A stretch of DNA of 64,000 bases from DASZFV01 sp036494575 (GTDB lineage Bacteria; Myxococcota_A; Polyangia; Fen-1088). The stretch spans positions 18,522 to 82,521 of the forward strand of contig DASXOE010000154.1 of the NCBI GenBank assembly GCA_036494575.1. The letters run 5' to 3'. Below, piece after piece: positions 26,701-34,174 of the stretch (the first letter of the stretch is position 1; every line of letters starts with the position of its first letter). The position numbers were made by a program, and so were the translations under genes. The notes beneath the pieces were generated by a model, which was given only the letters and a program-made list of their open reading frames with translations, did no database searches and was not told the DNA's origin.

Positions 26701-27480
26701 TACCACCAGGCGGGCGCGGCCGCCGAGGCGCAGGGGCACGTCGATCGCGCGCTCGTCCTCTATTCGCGGTCGTACGCCCGCAACACGTCCTATCGACCGA
26801 CGCTCGAGCGCCTGTCGGAGATCTGCTTCGACAAGGATCAGTGGGACAACACTTGGAAGGCCACCGAGGCGCTGCTCGAGCGGCACGGCGCCGCGCTCAC
26901 GGCGGCCGAGCGCGCCGTGCTGCTGCTGCGCTCCGCGATTGCCGACCTGCACGTCGCGGCGCGCGCGCAGGCGACGGCGCGGCTCTCGGCCGTCGTCACG
27001 CGCGGCGGTGGGTTCTCGCCCGACGTCGGCATCCGCGACGTCGCCGAGAGCTGGTCGGCGATGCGCGCCGAGCCCCGCTTGCTCGCCAACATGGACCGCG
27101 CGCGGCGCGAGCGCGTCCTCGCGCGCGCCACCGAGGCGCTCGCGCTCGCCGTCGGAATCTCGCCGCCCGCGCTCGAAGAGGCGAGCTTGGCGCGAGAGAT
27201 CCTGGGCGCGCTCGCCGTCGTGGAGGAGCGCTGGCAGGACGCGCTCGGCTTGCTCGCGGCGCTGGCCGAGGGCGCCACGGCGCGGCCCGCGGACGCTTGC
27301 GGATTCTTGCTGGCCGCGGGCGACATCCGCGGCGGCAAGCTCGGCGACACGGACGGCGCGAAGGCGCTCTACGCGCGCGCCGCCGCCGTCGCGCCCAGGG
27401 ACTCGCGGCTCGCGATGCGCAAGCCGGGCGCGCTCGCGACGACGGTCGCACACGACATCACGGACGAGATGATTCTCTGA
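23731..27480 (+). CDS. Very large TPR-repeat protein
   Basis: 1249 residues with no signal peptide and no recognisable catalytic domain. The whole length is helical with recurring 34-residue TPR-like units, e.g. ALDVLRALDLDPRNIECVAA-type runs and AREAYRRAMALDPALPEPIA. Residues ~215-270 are a Pro/Ala/Arg-rich linker splitting a short N-terminal block from the main solenoid. Large cytosolic TPR scaffolds of this kind are common in Myxococcota and usually unassigned. The GTG at 23731 is the longest start; GTGs at 23761/23764 sit directly on AAGGGAGGA. Its 3' end overlaps the convergent anti-sigma gene by 23 bp. Confidence 0.8.
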   Translation: MPAADAPKGGVVAARAEELRRAVAAATDTATRARLQVQLAEVLRVRDLRQAVDELRRAAADAPGLPAVTMAVLSVARALPAKERLALLVELAPPADVTVPAWSAAAADAEAELGAPARAADAWFALARDERVPLHRRRVAARKAEALAAGVSPDVQRAALRLAAALTSGASRLGYLRRALALAVPVAGADELVALATEWLEAGGPGHAVDAALARAQSGGSPPQALDRASAEATRRGSRTRTANPPPGGARRSARAVGKPSAASARAPAPAADAAAPTVTTLLGAAARLEAGLAEAKAGHANRARRLAEEALRSAPSSEALTARAAVLETALREGGYLKDALRIKRTVLEGLAEASRTVPLAALAEEAAQAGLTSLARTWRADAGLPTVSEAPAAPPAAASTPAEHYLYAQRLLARLGAGQSLEPVLVALEHAVAGHAGASEALGLAERLLTRVVDGDELARRRLELLRAAHGAEFEPARRLRLGERLAETLARLDDPVGAVAVLEQALRGAPPGDEDSRLRGERSRLLRKIGRARELAAALEADAAALVGDERLRALAERASLLDAAGEFEAALDVRLMALAEFPADLPLVGAARRRLESTGRPAESLRLAVAAVERIADVAEKLRLLRDIAALSERSGANPAEAAAAWLAVLELDPRDAAAAASAERLLLAVGDWERCAELLSWAAARQVGGARAPSGEPRPALLWRLAELRRARLGQTDEALRLYGEMLAESGRPQGPLQDPPDLATFARRDAAVGLHTARAAVAPTAADRARALLDRALLLLERGRDDAAERDVLRALDLDPRNIECVAALERLHEGSGRWVELAHDLRQRAAALPPEPAARLWFGAGRASERTGDRVAAREAYRRAMALDPALPEPIAALGGLAARDGDWNEVAKLLESEAALVGPSPRKGRLLAELAAVHGERLSNPQRAIELLEAAAGLLPEEPRMLDLASRFNLLAGRWEPAVQALDRLATLGAVPADAAERYHQAGAAAEAQGHVDRALVLYSRSYARNTSYRPTLERLSEICFDKDQWDNTWKATEALLERHGAALTAAERAVLLLRSAIADLHVAARAQATARLSAVVTRGGGFSPDVGIRDVAESWSAMRAEPRLLANMDRARRERVLARATEALALAVGISPPALEEASLAREILGALAVVEERWQDALGLLAALAEGATARPADACGFLLAAGDIRGGKLGDTDGAKALYARAAAVAPRDSRLAMRKPGALATTVAHDITDEMIL

Positions 27481-28294
27481 CGCCGGGGTCGCGGCGCGCC
27501 GCCGCCGTCCCGAGCAGCGCGAGCCCGACGGCGAGCGCGACCGGTCCGGTGTGGAAGACGAGCAGGTGCGGCAGCTCGGTCGCGGCTGGGCACGCGAGGT
27601 GAAGCGCGGCGTGACCCGCCAGCGCGCCGCCGCCCACGGCCGCGACGGCGAGCGCGGGCGCCGCTCGCGCGTGTCCCGGGGCGGTGGGTCCGCGCGCGGC
27701 GAGCCCGCGGGCCACGAGCCAGGCTGCCAGGCCGACGCCGCCTGCCGTCATCGCCTCGACGAACGCGCAGTGAAGACCGCCGGGGGCCTCGAGCGCGCGC
27801 CCCGTGCCCGCGACGAGCGCCGTCACCGCCGACAACAGCGGGAAGGCCACGGCGACGCGGCCGCCCCAACGCACGGTGGCCGCCGAGGCCACGGCCGCGA
27901 GCGCCGCCAGCGCCGCGGACAGGGCGAAGGAGCCGCCCGTGACGATGGGACCGCGCGCGAGCGCGAGAGGCAGCGCCCAGGCGGCGACGACGGCCGCCGC
28001 GACGGCGCCCGCGAGGCGGCCGGCTCCGGCGCCCGCGCCGACGGACCCGCGTTCACCGTCGAGCTCGGCGAGGACGGCGGCGGACACGCGCCGCAAGGCC
28101 GCGGGCGACGGCGCGGGCAGGATCGACGTGTCGAGCATCGCGAGCAAGCGGCCACCTTCGGCGAGCGTGCGCGCGCAGGCCGCGCAGGTGCGCGCGTGCT
28201 CCTCGGCGCTCCGGCGCTCGGGCGCGTCGGGGGGCAGGGCCGCCAGGCCCATGGCCTCGGCGGCAAGGTCGTCGCAGGAGGTCCGCGCCGTCAC
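27458..28294 (-). CDS. Putative anti-sigma factor with zinc-binding HX3CX2C
   Basis: 278 residues. The N-terminal cytoplasmic part carries H33-x3-C37-x2-C40 (EEHARTCAAC), the ZAS-type motif of anti-sigma factors. It is followed by about six hydrophobic helices (residues ~95-270), more than the single helix of RsrA/ChrR-like proteins and closer to the NrsF/DUF1109 layout. Its ATG overlaps the stop of the ECF sigma gene (28291-28294), so stoichiometric production is expected. It should hold that sigma factor at the membrane until a signal releases it; the signal is unknown. Confidence 0.82.
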   Translation of the reverse strand: MTARTSCDDLAAEAMGLAALPPDAPERRSAEEHARTCAACARTLAEGGRLLAMLDTSILPAPSPAALRRVSAAVLAELDGERGSVGAGAGAGRLAGAVAAAVVAAWALPLALARGPIVTGGSFALSAALAALAAVASAATVRWGGRVAVAFPLLSAVTALVAGTGRALEAPGGLHCAFVEAMTAGGVGLAAWLVARGLAARGPTAPGHARAAPALAVAAVGGGALAGHAALHLACPAATELPHLLVFHTGPVALAVGLALLGTAAARRDPGVRESSRP

Positions 28295-28878
28295 GACGTC
28301 ACCGGTCCCGCGGGCGCGAGCGGCGCGAGCGCCTGGCGCAGCGCCCCGTAGGCGCGGAACGCGCGCAGCTTGACGGCGCCCTCCGTCGTCCCGAGCACGC
28401 GCGCGATCTCAGCGAACGTCATTTCCTCGAAACGGTTGAGATGAATGACGACGCGCTGCGATTCGGGCAGGGCCTCGACGGCGCGCCGCACGGCGTCCGC
28501 CGTGTCGCCGTCGAGCGCGCCTTCGTCGCGCGTGTCGGCCGCGCGGGCCTCGTCGGCGCGCGCGAGCGCCTCTTCGTCGCCGTCCTCGGCCAGCCGCTTG
28601 CGTCTGCGAAACTCGTCGAGGCGCACGCGCGCCGCGATGGCGAAAGCCCACGGCGCGACGCGCATGCCAGTCTTGTAGGTGTCGCGCGCCCTGTGCAGCT
28701 TGAGAAACGTCACCTGGAGCAGATCGTCGGCCGTCGCCTCCGCCGAGAACGAGCGCCGGAAAAACCGGTGCAGCCGGGGCGCCAGCCGAGCGAAGAGCTG
28801 CTCGAAAGCGCGGCGATCACCGGCAACGTATGCGGCCATCAACGTCTCGTCACTGGGTAAAGAGGGGGTGGCGTTCAT
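28291..28878 (-). CDS. ECF-family RNA polymerase sigma factor
   Basis: 195 residues. Region 2 is present (RAFEQLFARLAPRLHRFFRR, ADDLLQVTFLKLH, WAFAIAARVRLDEFRRRKR) and region 4 (ALPESQRVVIHLNRFEEMTF then AEIARVLGTTEGAVKLRAFR, the helix-turn-helix for -35 recognition). The sigma2-sigma4 linker is acidic and unusually long. I use the ATG at 28878; another at 28932 would add 18 residues. It precedes and overlaps its presumed anti-sigma gene, and a GGAACTT element upstream suggests it controls its own promoter. Confidence 0.92.
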   Translation of the reverse strand: MNATPSLPSDETLMAAYVAGDRRAFEQLFARLAPRLHRFFRRSFSAEATADDLLQVTFLKLHRARDTYKTGMRVAPWAFAIAARVRLDEFRRRKRLAEDGDEEALARADEARAADTRDEGALDGDTADAVRRAVEALPESQRVVIHLNRFEEMTFAEIARVLGTTEGAVKLRAFRAYGALRQALAPLAPAGPVTS

Positions 28879-28947
28879 GGGATCTACGTTCGGCCAGGGC
28901 CGAGGGTTACGCCGGAACGGCGAGAATGCCAAGGACCGGTTTCGGGG

Positions 28948-28976
28948 CGGTCAAAAGTGCGCTCCATGTAAGTTCC
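28948..28976 (-). promoter_or_regulatory. Candidate ECF-sigma-dependent promoter
   Basis: Reading the minus strand, GGAACTT (28976-28970) is the classical group-2 ECF -35 element; 16 bases further is TTGACC-like sequence (about 28953-28948) as a possible -10. It lies 70-100 bases before the sigma gene start, as expected for autoregulation. Based on motif match only. Confidence 0.4.
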
Positions 28977-29059
28977 CAGGCTGAAGTCACGTCGGGTCGT
29001 GTTACAAACCGCCATCTAGAAGCGCTGTGTAACCTCTTCCCAAAAAAGGATTCTTTCTC

Positions 29060-29422
29060 ATGTCCACGAAACTCAGAAAGCTCTTGGGGGCTCTTGGCCT
29101 GTCTTTTGGGCTGGTGGTGGCGGTCTCTTTGGGGGGGTGCAGCAGCAGCTCCAACACTCCCGCGAAGGACGGCAGCGCCGGCAGCGGTGGCAAGGACGGC
29201 GGCGGCGACGGCGCGGCGGGAAGCGACGCCGGCACGGCGGGCACCGGCGGCAGCGACGCGGCGGCTGAGGCCGGCAGCGACGTGAGTGGCGACACCGCGA
29301 CCGATGCCGGCGCCGATGCGAGCACCGAGGTACAGAGCGAAGCCGGCACCGATGGTGGCCTACCCGAAACGGGCGGCGACCTGGGCACCGACCTGGGCGC
29401 CGATCTCGGCGCGGGCGGCTGA
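29060..29422 (+). CDS. Low-complexity Gly/Ala/Asp-rich lipoprotein
   Basis: 120 residues. Signal segment ALGLSFGLVVAVSLGGC ends in a strong lipobox (LGGC). Everything after SSSSNTPAKDG is low-complexity: Gly every second or third residue with Ala, Asp, Ser and Thr (GTAGTGGSDAAAEAGSDVSG). There is no folded domain visible, so it may be a surface filler or stalk, or the remnant of a longer protein that lost its C-terminal domain. It is divergent from the ECF sigma gene and could be one of its targets. Confidence 0.6.
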   Translation: MSTKLRKLLGALGLSFGLVVAVSLGGCSSSSNTPAKDGSAGSGGKDGGGDGAAGSDAGTAGTGGSDAAAEAGSDVSGDTATDAGADASTEVQSEAGTDGGLPETGGDLGTDLGADLGAGG

Positions 29423-29446
29423 GGGCTCGACGAATCTGACCCCGCT

Positions 29447-29477
29447 CCTCTCCCGCGAGCGACGCAAGCGGGAGAGG
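29447..29477. terminator. Hairpin between convergent genes
   Basis: cctctcccgc (29447-29456) and gcgggagagg (29468-29477) form a perfect 10-bp stem with an 11-base loop, between the lipoprotein stop (29422) and the methyltransferase stop (29487). It resembles the widespread CTCTCCCGC...GCGGGAGAG intergenic repeat and probably terminates both transcripts. Confidence 0.6.
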
Positions 29478-29486
29478 GAGAGGCCC

Positions 29487-30329
29487 TCATCTGGCGGGCG
29501 GTTTGCGGGCCTTCGCCACGGCTCCCACGATCGTGATGGGGAACGCCGCGCCGTGGAAGTAGGCGTCGATGGCTTCCTTCGTGAACAGGAGGACGTCCTG
29601 CATGTCCTCGCCGCGGCCGGCGATGCGCTTCCAGCGCGAGAGCGGTCCGAGCTCGACGAGCGGCGCGAAGAAGAATTCGCGGGCGCTCTTGAAGAGGATC
29701 TCCCAGCGCTCGACGGCGAGCTCGACGCCGGCGAGGCCGGCGCGCTCGAGCCAGGACGCGACGATGGACCCGTCAGGCACGGAGGCGACGTGCTCGGCCA
29801 GCGCCGCCACGCTCTCTGGCGTGCCGTTCTCCAGCAACACGTCACGATAGATGTCGAGGAACTCGGTCCACGATCCGCGCAACGGCGTCGTCAAGAGGAG
29901 CTGGCCGCCCGGGGCGAGGACGCGCGCGAGCTCGCGCACGGCGAACGGCGGATCCTCGAAGGCGGCCGACGCGAGATTCGAAACGACGATATCGGCGGAG
30001 GCGTCGGGGACGGGCAGGGGCGCCGCTGGCGCGCGCTCGAAGGTCACGCGCCCCGGGGCAGCGGCCTCCAGTCTGGCGCGCGCCTGCGCGACGAAGGGCG
30101 CCTCGTCGAGCGCGATGAACCGTGACGCGGCGTCGAAACGGCGCACGAGCTCGAGCGTGAGCGCGCCGGTGGCGCAGCCCACCTCGACGACGCGCGCGGC
30201 AGGCCGCACCTCGAGCGCGTCGAGGAGCATCGCCGCGAAACGTTGCCCGTAGGCCGGCGCCACCTCGGCGTCGTAGATGCGCGCGAGGCGCTCCTGCTTC
30301 TCGAGGGTGCCTGGCTTGACCGGTATCAC
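29487..30329 (-). CDS. Class I SAM-dependent methyltransferase
   Basis: 280 residues from a GTG that overlaps the stop of the EutL-EutT gene (30326-30329). Motif I is VVEVGCATGALTLELVRRF, motif II FIALDEAPF, motif IV DIVVSNLASAAF and post-motif LARVLAPGGQLLLTTPL, the BioC/UbiE-like pattern. Substrate unknown. The tight coupling to the ethanolamine operon suggests either a small-molecule amine/cobalamin-related methylation or a protein target in the same process; neither can be read from the sequence. Confidence 0.85.
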   Translation of the reverse strand: MIPVKPGTLEKQERLARIYDAEVAPAYGQRFAAMLLDALEVRPAARVVEVGCATGALTLELVRRFDAASRFIALDEAPFVAQARARLEAAAPGRVTFERAPAAPLPVPDASADIVVSNLASAAFEDPPFAVRELARVLAPGGQLLLTTPLRGSWTEFLDIYRDVLLENGTPESVAALAEHVASVPDGSIVASWLERAGLAGVELAVERWEILFKSAREFFFAPLVELGPLSRWKRIAGRGEDMQDVLLFTKEAIDAYFHGAAFPITIVGAVAKARKPPAR

Positions 30330-31711
30330 GACTTCCCCTCGGTCTTGCCGACGGGCGCGGGCGGATGCCAGCCGCGCACGGGACCGAGCGCCCGCCGCGT
30401 CCCCTCGTAGCGGCCCGCGACGTACTTGCAAGCCAGCAGGTAGAGCGCCGACGAGATTCGATTGAGCACGTGCGCGAGATCGGCGCGCGCGGGGGGCGCC
30501 GTGGCGCCGCCCGTCTCGGCGGGGAACGCCGCCGTGACGGCGACCTCCGCCTCGCGCGCGACGGCGCGCGCCAGGCCGAGCTTGGCCACGACCGGGCCCT
30601 GCCGCACGTCGGGGTACATGAACGGCACGCCATAGAGCTCGTGCGTGTGGTGGGTCGCATCGCGAAGCTCGTCGTCGCCCATGCCGAAGAGGCTCACGGG
30701 GGGCGCCGGCCTGCCCGTCACCTCGGCGCCCACGAGCGACCGCGCGAGCTCGAGGATCTCGCCGAGCTCGCCCACGAGCATGCTCGCGCCCTCGGCGTCC
30801 GCCGCCGTCTGCGCGTCGAGCACGGCGGACTGCAGGAGGTCGAGCTTGCCGCGCGCGACGATGCGCGGGTGCGTCTTGCGCACGAGCGAGGCGTCGTCGA
30901 GAAGATGCGTCAGGTGGTCGGGCTTGGTGGCGAAGCGCTCTCCCGTTTCGAGCGCGCGGTACTTGCCGTTCGGATCGAGCGCCAGTGTGGGGGCTGGGGC
31001 TGGAGCTGAAGCTGGAGCCGCCGCGCCTCCGGCGACCACGCCATGCCCGCGCGGCGCGCGGCACACGTCGACGATGGCCTCGGCGAAGGCCCGCGCCGCG
31101 GCCTCGCAGGCCGCCTGGTCCCCCACGAGATACCCGCCGCCGAAGTTCGTCTCCGACGGCGGACCGAACCACTTGGCGAGCGTCGTGCGCGCCGCCTTGC
31201 AAGCGGCGTCGAGCCCCACGATCGATTCGAGCGGCGGCGCGATGAGGTAGGCGAGGGCGCTGCCCATTGGGGCGTCGGCCAGCGGTGCGAGGTAACGACC
31301 CACCGACGCGATGACGTGCGGGAAGAAGAGCACGGGACGCCCAGGCGCCCCGGCCGTCTCGACGGCGTAGAACCAAGCTTCCGTCTCGAGGTAGGCGAGA
31401 CAGGCCTCGAGCGCGGCGTCGATCTCCGCGGGATCCTGCGCGGCGTAAATGCCGATGCACTCGCCCGACAGCGGCCCCGAGGGGTGGCTCGAGCCGGCGT
31501 AGAACGACTTCGCGTAGACGACCTCGGCGGAGGCCGCCTTTGTGCCCTCGTCGAGCGACGCGAAGAGCGCGTCGTCGGAGGTCGCCGTGACGATGCCGAG
31601 CGCCCGCTGCCGCGGCGGCAGGCCGAGGGCTTCGGCCAGCGCGGGCGCGGCGTCGTCGATGCGCCGCACGGAGAGCGCGCGCGGCTTGACGGGCGGCAGG
31701 TCGAGCTTCAC
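30326..31711 (-). CDS. eutL: EutL-EutT fusion: microcompartment shell protein joined to cobalamin adenosyltransferase
   Basis: 461 residues. Residues 1-~222 are a full EutL tandem-BMC shell protein: RALGIVTATSDDALFASLDE, EVVYAKSFYAGSSHPSGPLS, GSALAYLIAPPLESIVGLDA and WFGPPSETNFGGGYLVGDQA all match EutL. After a Pro/Ala linker (~223-258) comes an EutT-like ATP:corrinoid adenosyltransferase (~259-436): KPDHLTHLLDDASLVRKTHP then RIVARGKLDLLQS, and HVLNRISSALYLLACKY. The Cys cluster that binds metal before this region in E. coli EutT (CCxxC) is missing. EutT makes the adenosylcobalamin needed by EutBC; EutL forms shell pores. GTG start overlaps the eutC stop (31708-31711). Confidence 0.88.
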   Translation of the reverse strand: MKLDLPPVKPRALSVRRIDDAAPALAEALGLPPRQRALGIVTATSDDALFASLDEGTKAASAEVVYAKSFYAGSSHPSGPLSGECIGIYAAQDPAEIDAALEACLAYLETEAWFYAVETAGAPGRPVLFFPHVIASVGRYLAPLADAPMGSALAYLIAPPLESIVGLDAACKAARTTLAKWFGPPSETNFGGGYLVGDQAACEAAARAFAEAIVDVCRAPRGHGVVAGGAAAPASAPAPAPTLALDPNGKYRALETGERFATKPDHLTHLLDDASLVRKTHPRIVARGKLDLLQSAVLDAQTAADAEGASMLVGELGEILELARSLVGAEVTGRPAPPVSLFGMGDDELRDATHHTHELYGVPFMYPDVRQGPVVAKLGLARAVAREAEVAVTAAFPAETGGATAPPARADLAHVLNRISSALYLLACKYVAGRYEGTRRALGPVRGWHPPAPVGKTEGKS

Positions 31712-32559
31712 AGCACGACGCCCGACTTCTTGTCGCGCAGCACGCGCTCGAGGGCCGCGGCCACGTCGCGCGCCGCCTCGGCGGGCGGGCGGCCGCGCGG
31801 GTTGATGTTCGAGATGACCTCGCGGTCGGCGTCGGTGGCGCCCGCGGCGGGCTGGTAGATGAAGTAGGCCGAGAGCGAGTCGGCGAAGCCGAGCCCGGGC
31901 CGCTCGCCGCAGATGAAGACGGCGGCCTCGGCGCCCGTGAGGCGCGCGATTTCGTCCATGATCTTGACGCGCGAGTGACGCACGAAGAACGCGGGCGCGT
32001 GCGCGAGGCCGCGCGCGGCGAGGGCCGCGACGAGCGCGCCGTGGAACTCGGGCAGGTGCTGGTTGATGGCCGCCGCCGACAGGCCGTCGCCGTAGATGAC
32101 GACGAGCCGCGGCGCTTTGCCGATGCGCTTGCCGAGCTCGACGCGCGCCTCGTCGGACAGCGCGCGCCCGAGATCGGGGCGCTGGAGGAAGATGGCCTTG
32201 TCGGGCGCGCGCGAGGCGATCTCGAAGAGCTCGAGCCGGCGCAAGAGCGCGGCGTCGACCTCCGACAGCACGGCGTCCTTCGCGGCGGCGTGATCGGCGC
32301 GGAAGCGCAGCATCGTGTTGGTGCGGTAGCGCGTGCCCGCGCGGCCCACGGCGACGCGCGCGGGCGTCGCCGCAAGAATGGACGGCATGACGCGCGGGTC
32401 GTAGGGCTCGCCGATGTTGACGCCGCGGTCGGGCGTCAGGAGGAGCGTGCCGCCGGAGTCGAGGGGGAGAGCCGTGTCGGAGGGTTTGACGGGAGTGGCG
32501 CTCGTTTGCTTTCGGAGAGCTTCCCTCACCATGGCTTCGATGCGCGTGCGATCGATCAT
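31708..32559 (-). CDS. eutC: Ethanolamine ammonia-lyase, small subunit
   Basis: 283 residues, close to E. coli EutC (295). Conserved blocks: RVAVGRAGTRYRTNTMLRFR, DHAAAKDAVLSEVD, LVVIYGDGLSAAAINQHLPE, FFVRHSRVKIMDEIARLTGA and ICGERPGLGFADSLSAYFIY. With EutB it forms the adenosylcobalamin-dependent enzyme that splits ethanolamine into acetaldehyde and ammonia; EutC contributes to cobalamin binding. The start is the ATG just after the eutB stop (GTG at 32562 is the alternative). The long N-terminal tail that targets EutC to microcompartments in enterobacteria is short here (~25 residues). Confidence 0.95.
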   Translation of the reverse strand: MIDRTRIEAMVREALRKQTSATPVKPSDTALPLDSGGTLLLTPDRGVNIGEPYDPRVMPSILAATPARVAVGRAGTRYRTNTMLRFRADHAAAKDAVLSEVDAALLRRLELFEIASRAPDKAIFLQRPDLGRALSDEARVELGKRIGKAPRLVVIYGDGLSAAAINQHLPEFHGALVAALAARGLAHAPAFFVRHSRVKIMDEIARLTGAEAAVFICGERPGLGFADSLSAYFIYQPAAGATDADREVISNINPRGRPPAEAARDVAAALERVLRDKKSGVVL

Positions 32560-32562
32560 CAC

Positions 32563-33924
32563 TTACCCAAAAATCGACGCGTCGCCCGCGCGCGTCGTGA
32601 GCTTGCCGTTCGACATGAGCCCGAGCTCCTCCAGCCAGGCCTCGAACTCGGGCGCGGGGCGCAGGCCCATGAGCTGCCGCAACGTCGCGTCGTCGTGGAA
32701 CGAGGTCGACTGGTAGTTGAGCATGACGTCGTCGCCCATGGGCAGACCCATGAAGAAGTTGCAGCCCGCCGTCGTGAGCAGCACCTCGAGGTTCTCGAGG
32801 TCGTTCTGGTCGGCGTCGGCGTGATTCGTGTAGCACGCGTCGCAGCCCATCGAGATGCCGTGCAGCTTGCCCATGAAGTGGTCCTCGAGGCCGGCGCGCG
32901 TGATCTGGCGCGCGTCGTAGAGATACTCGGGGCCGATGAAGCCGACGACCGTGTTGACGAGGAACGGGCGGTAGTGGCGCGCGAGGCCGTAGTTGCGCGC
33001 CTCGAGCGTCATCTGATCGGCGCCGTGGTGCGCGTCGGCCGAGAGCGCCGAGCCCTGGCCCGTCTCGAAGTACATGACGTTGGGGCCCGCGCACTGGCCG
33101 AGCTTGAGCGTCATGTCGTGGGCCTCGTCGAGGAGCGCGAGTGTGACGCCGAAGCTGCGCAGCGCCTTCTCCGTGCCCGCGATCGACTGGAACATGAGCC
33201 CGAGCGCGGCGCCCTGCTCGAGCGCCTTCATCTGCGTCGTGACGTGGGCGAGGCAGCAGTTCTGCGTGGGCACGCGCCACGTGCGCATGAAATCGCCTGT
33301 GGCGTTCAAGATGGCCGCCGTCTGCGTGGGATTGTCGGTCACGGGGTTGACGCCGATGACGGCGTCGCCCGCGCCGAAGGAGAGCCCGTCGCGCAGCGAC
33401 GCGAGGATGCCCTCGATCGAATCGGACGGGTGGTTCGGCTGCAGGCGCACCGAGAGGCGCCCGGGGAGGCCGACGGTGTTCGTCGCGTGCACGACGACGC
33501 GAATCTTGCGCGCCGCGACGATGAGGTCGAGGTTCGTCATGAGCTTGGCGCAGGCCGCGATCATCTCGCTCGTGAGGCCGCGCCCGAGGCGCAAGAGCTC
33601 GGCGCCGTCGTTGCGATCGTCGAGCACGTACTCGCGCAGGCGCGAGACCGTCCACGACTTCACGGAGTCGTAGACCGGGCGCTGCAGGTCGTCGAAAATG
33701 AGGCGCGTCACGGCGTCTTCCTCGGGCGGCACGACCGGGTGCTCGTGCAGGTCCGCCAGGGTCAGCTCGGCGAGCACCCGCTTGGCCGCGACGCGCTCGG
33801 AGACGCTCGCCGCAGCCACGCCCGCGAGCCGATCACCCGACTTCTCCTCGTTGGCCTTCGCGAGCACGTCCTTGACGTCTCGAAACCGGTACGTGGTTCC
33901 GCGCAACGTCGCCCCGAGGTTCAT
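32563..33924 (-). CDS. eutB: Ethanolamine ammonia-lyase, large subunit
   Basis: 453 residues, the same length as E. coli EutB. TIM-barrel catalytic subunit with recognisable blocks: GLTSEMIAACAKLMTNLDLI, LSVRLQPNHPSDSIEGILAS, GDAVIGVNPVTDN, LMFQSIAGTEKA, GPNVMYFETGQGSALSADAH then HGADQMTLEAR, and MGCDACYTNHADADQNDLEN. It binds ethanolamine and the adenosyl radical. First of the eut genes here; 23 bp after the DUF3565 gene and directly abutting eutC. The reactivating factor EutA and the aldehyde dehydrogenase EutE are not in the window. Confidence 0.96.
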   Translation of the reverse strand: MNLGATLRGTTYRFRDVKDVLAKANEEKSGDRLAGVAAASVSERVAAKRVLAELTLADLHEHPVVPPEEDAVTRLIFDDLQRPVYDSVKSWTVSRLREYVLDDRNDGAELLRLGRGLTSEMIAACAKLMTNLDLIVAARKIRVVVHATNTVGLPGRLSVRLQPNHPSDSIEGILASLRDGLSFGAGDAVIGVNPVTDNPTQTAAILNATGDFMRTWRVPTQNCCLAHVTTQMKALEQGAALGLMFQSIAGTEKALRSFGVTLALLDEAHDMTLKLGQCAGPNVMYFETGQGSALSADAHHGADQMTLEARNYGLARHYRPFLVNTVVGFIGPEYLYDARQITRAGLEDHFMGKLHGISMGCDACYTNHADADQNDLENLEVLLTTAGCNFFMGLPMGDDVMLNYQSTSFHDDATLRQLMGLRPAPEFEAWLEELGLMSNGKLTTRAGDASIFG

Positions 33925-33947
33925 CGGAGGCGCGACCGTACCACGAA

Positions 33948-34157
33948 CTACGTCTTCGGCCTCCACGTGAAGGGCACGCGGCACATCACGCAGTCGAGCA
34001 CGGTGCCCACCATCTCGCCCCGCGACGCTTCGGTGAGCACCCAGGGACGGATCTCCCAGGGCGGGTTGTGGCGGACGTGCTGCTCGTGCCCGCACTCGAG
34101 CTCGGCGATCCAGTGCTGGTTCGCGTCCTGGTGAAATCCCGTGATGCGCCGGCGCAT
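33948..34157 (-). CDS. Small DUF3565-family protein
   Basis: 69 residues. RRITGFHQDANQHWIAELEC then GHEQHVRHNPPWEIRPWVLT matches the DUF3565 family, and the end carries a CVMC pair; together C-x-H (ECGHEQH) and CxxC could make a zinc site. Function unknown. The ATG at 34157 follows the hydrolase stop by 17 bp and the gene ends 23 bp before eutB, so it is inside the operon. Confidence 0.85.
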   Translation of the reverse strand: MRRRITGFHQDANQHWIAELECGHEQHVRHNPPWEIRPWVLTEASRGEMVGTVLDCVMCRVPFTWRPKT

Positions 34158-34174
34158 CGGTTCTTCCTCGCCCT

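Noticed and set aside
30326..33655. A single giant 1109-codon protein spanning the eutL-eutT frame and regions opposite eutC/eutB
   Set aside because: The N-terminal two-thirds lies out of frame over eutB and eutC; only the part from 31711 has family signatures.
31975..34134. 719-codon plus-strand open frame across eutB and eutC
   Set aside because: Antisense shadow of conserved eutB/eutC codons; no recognisable motif.
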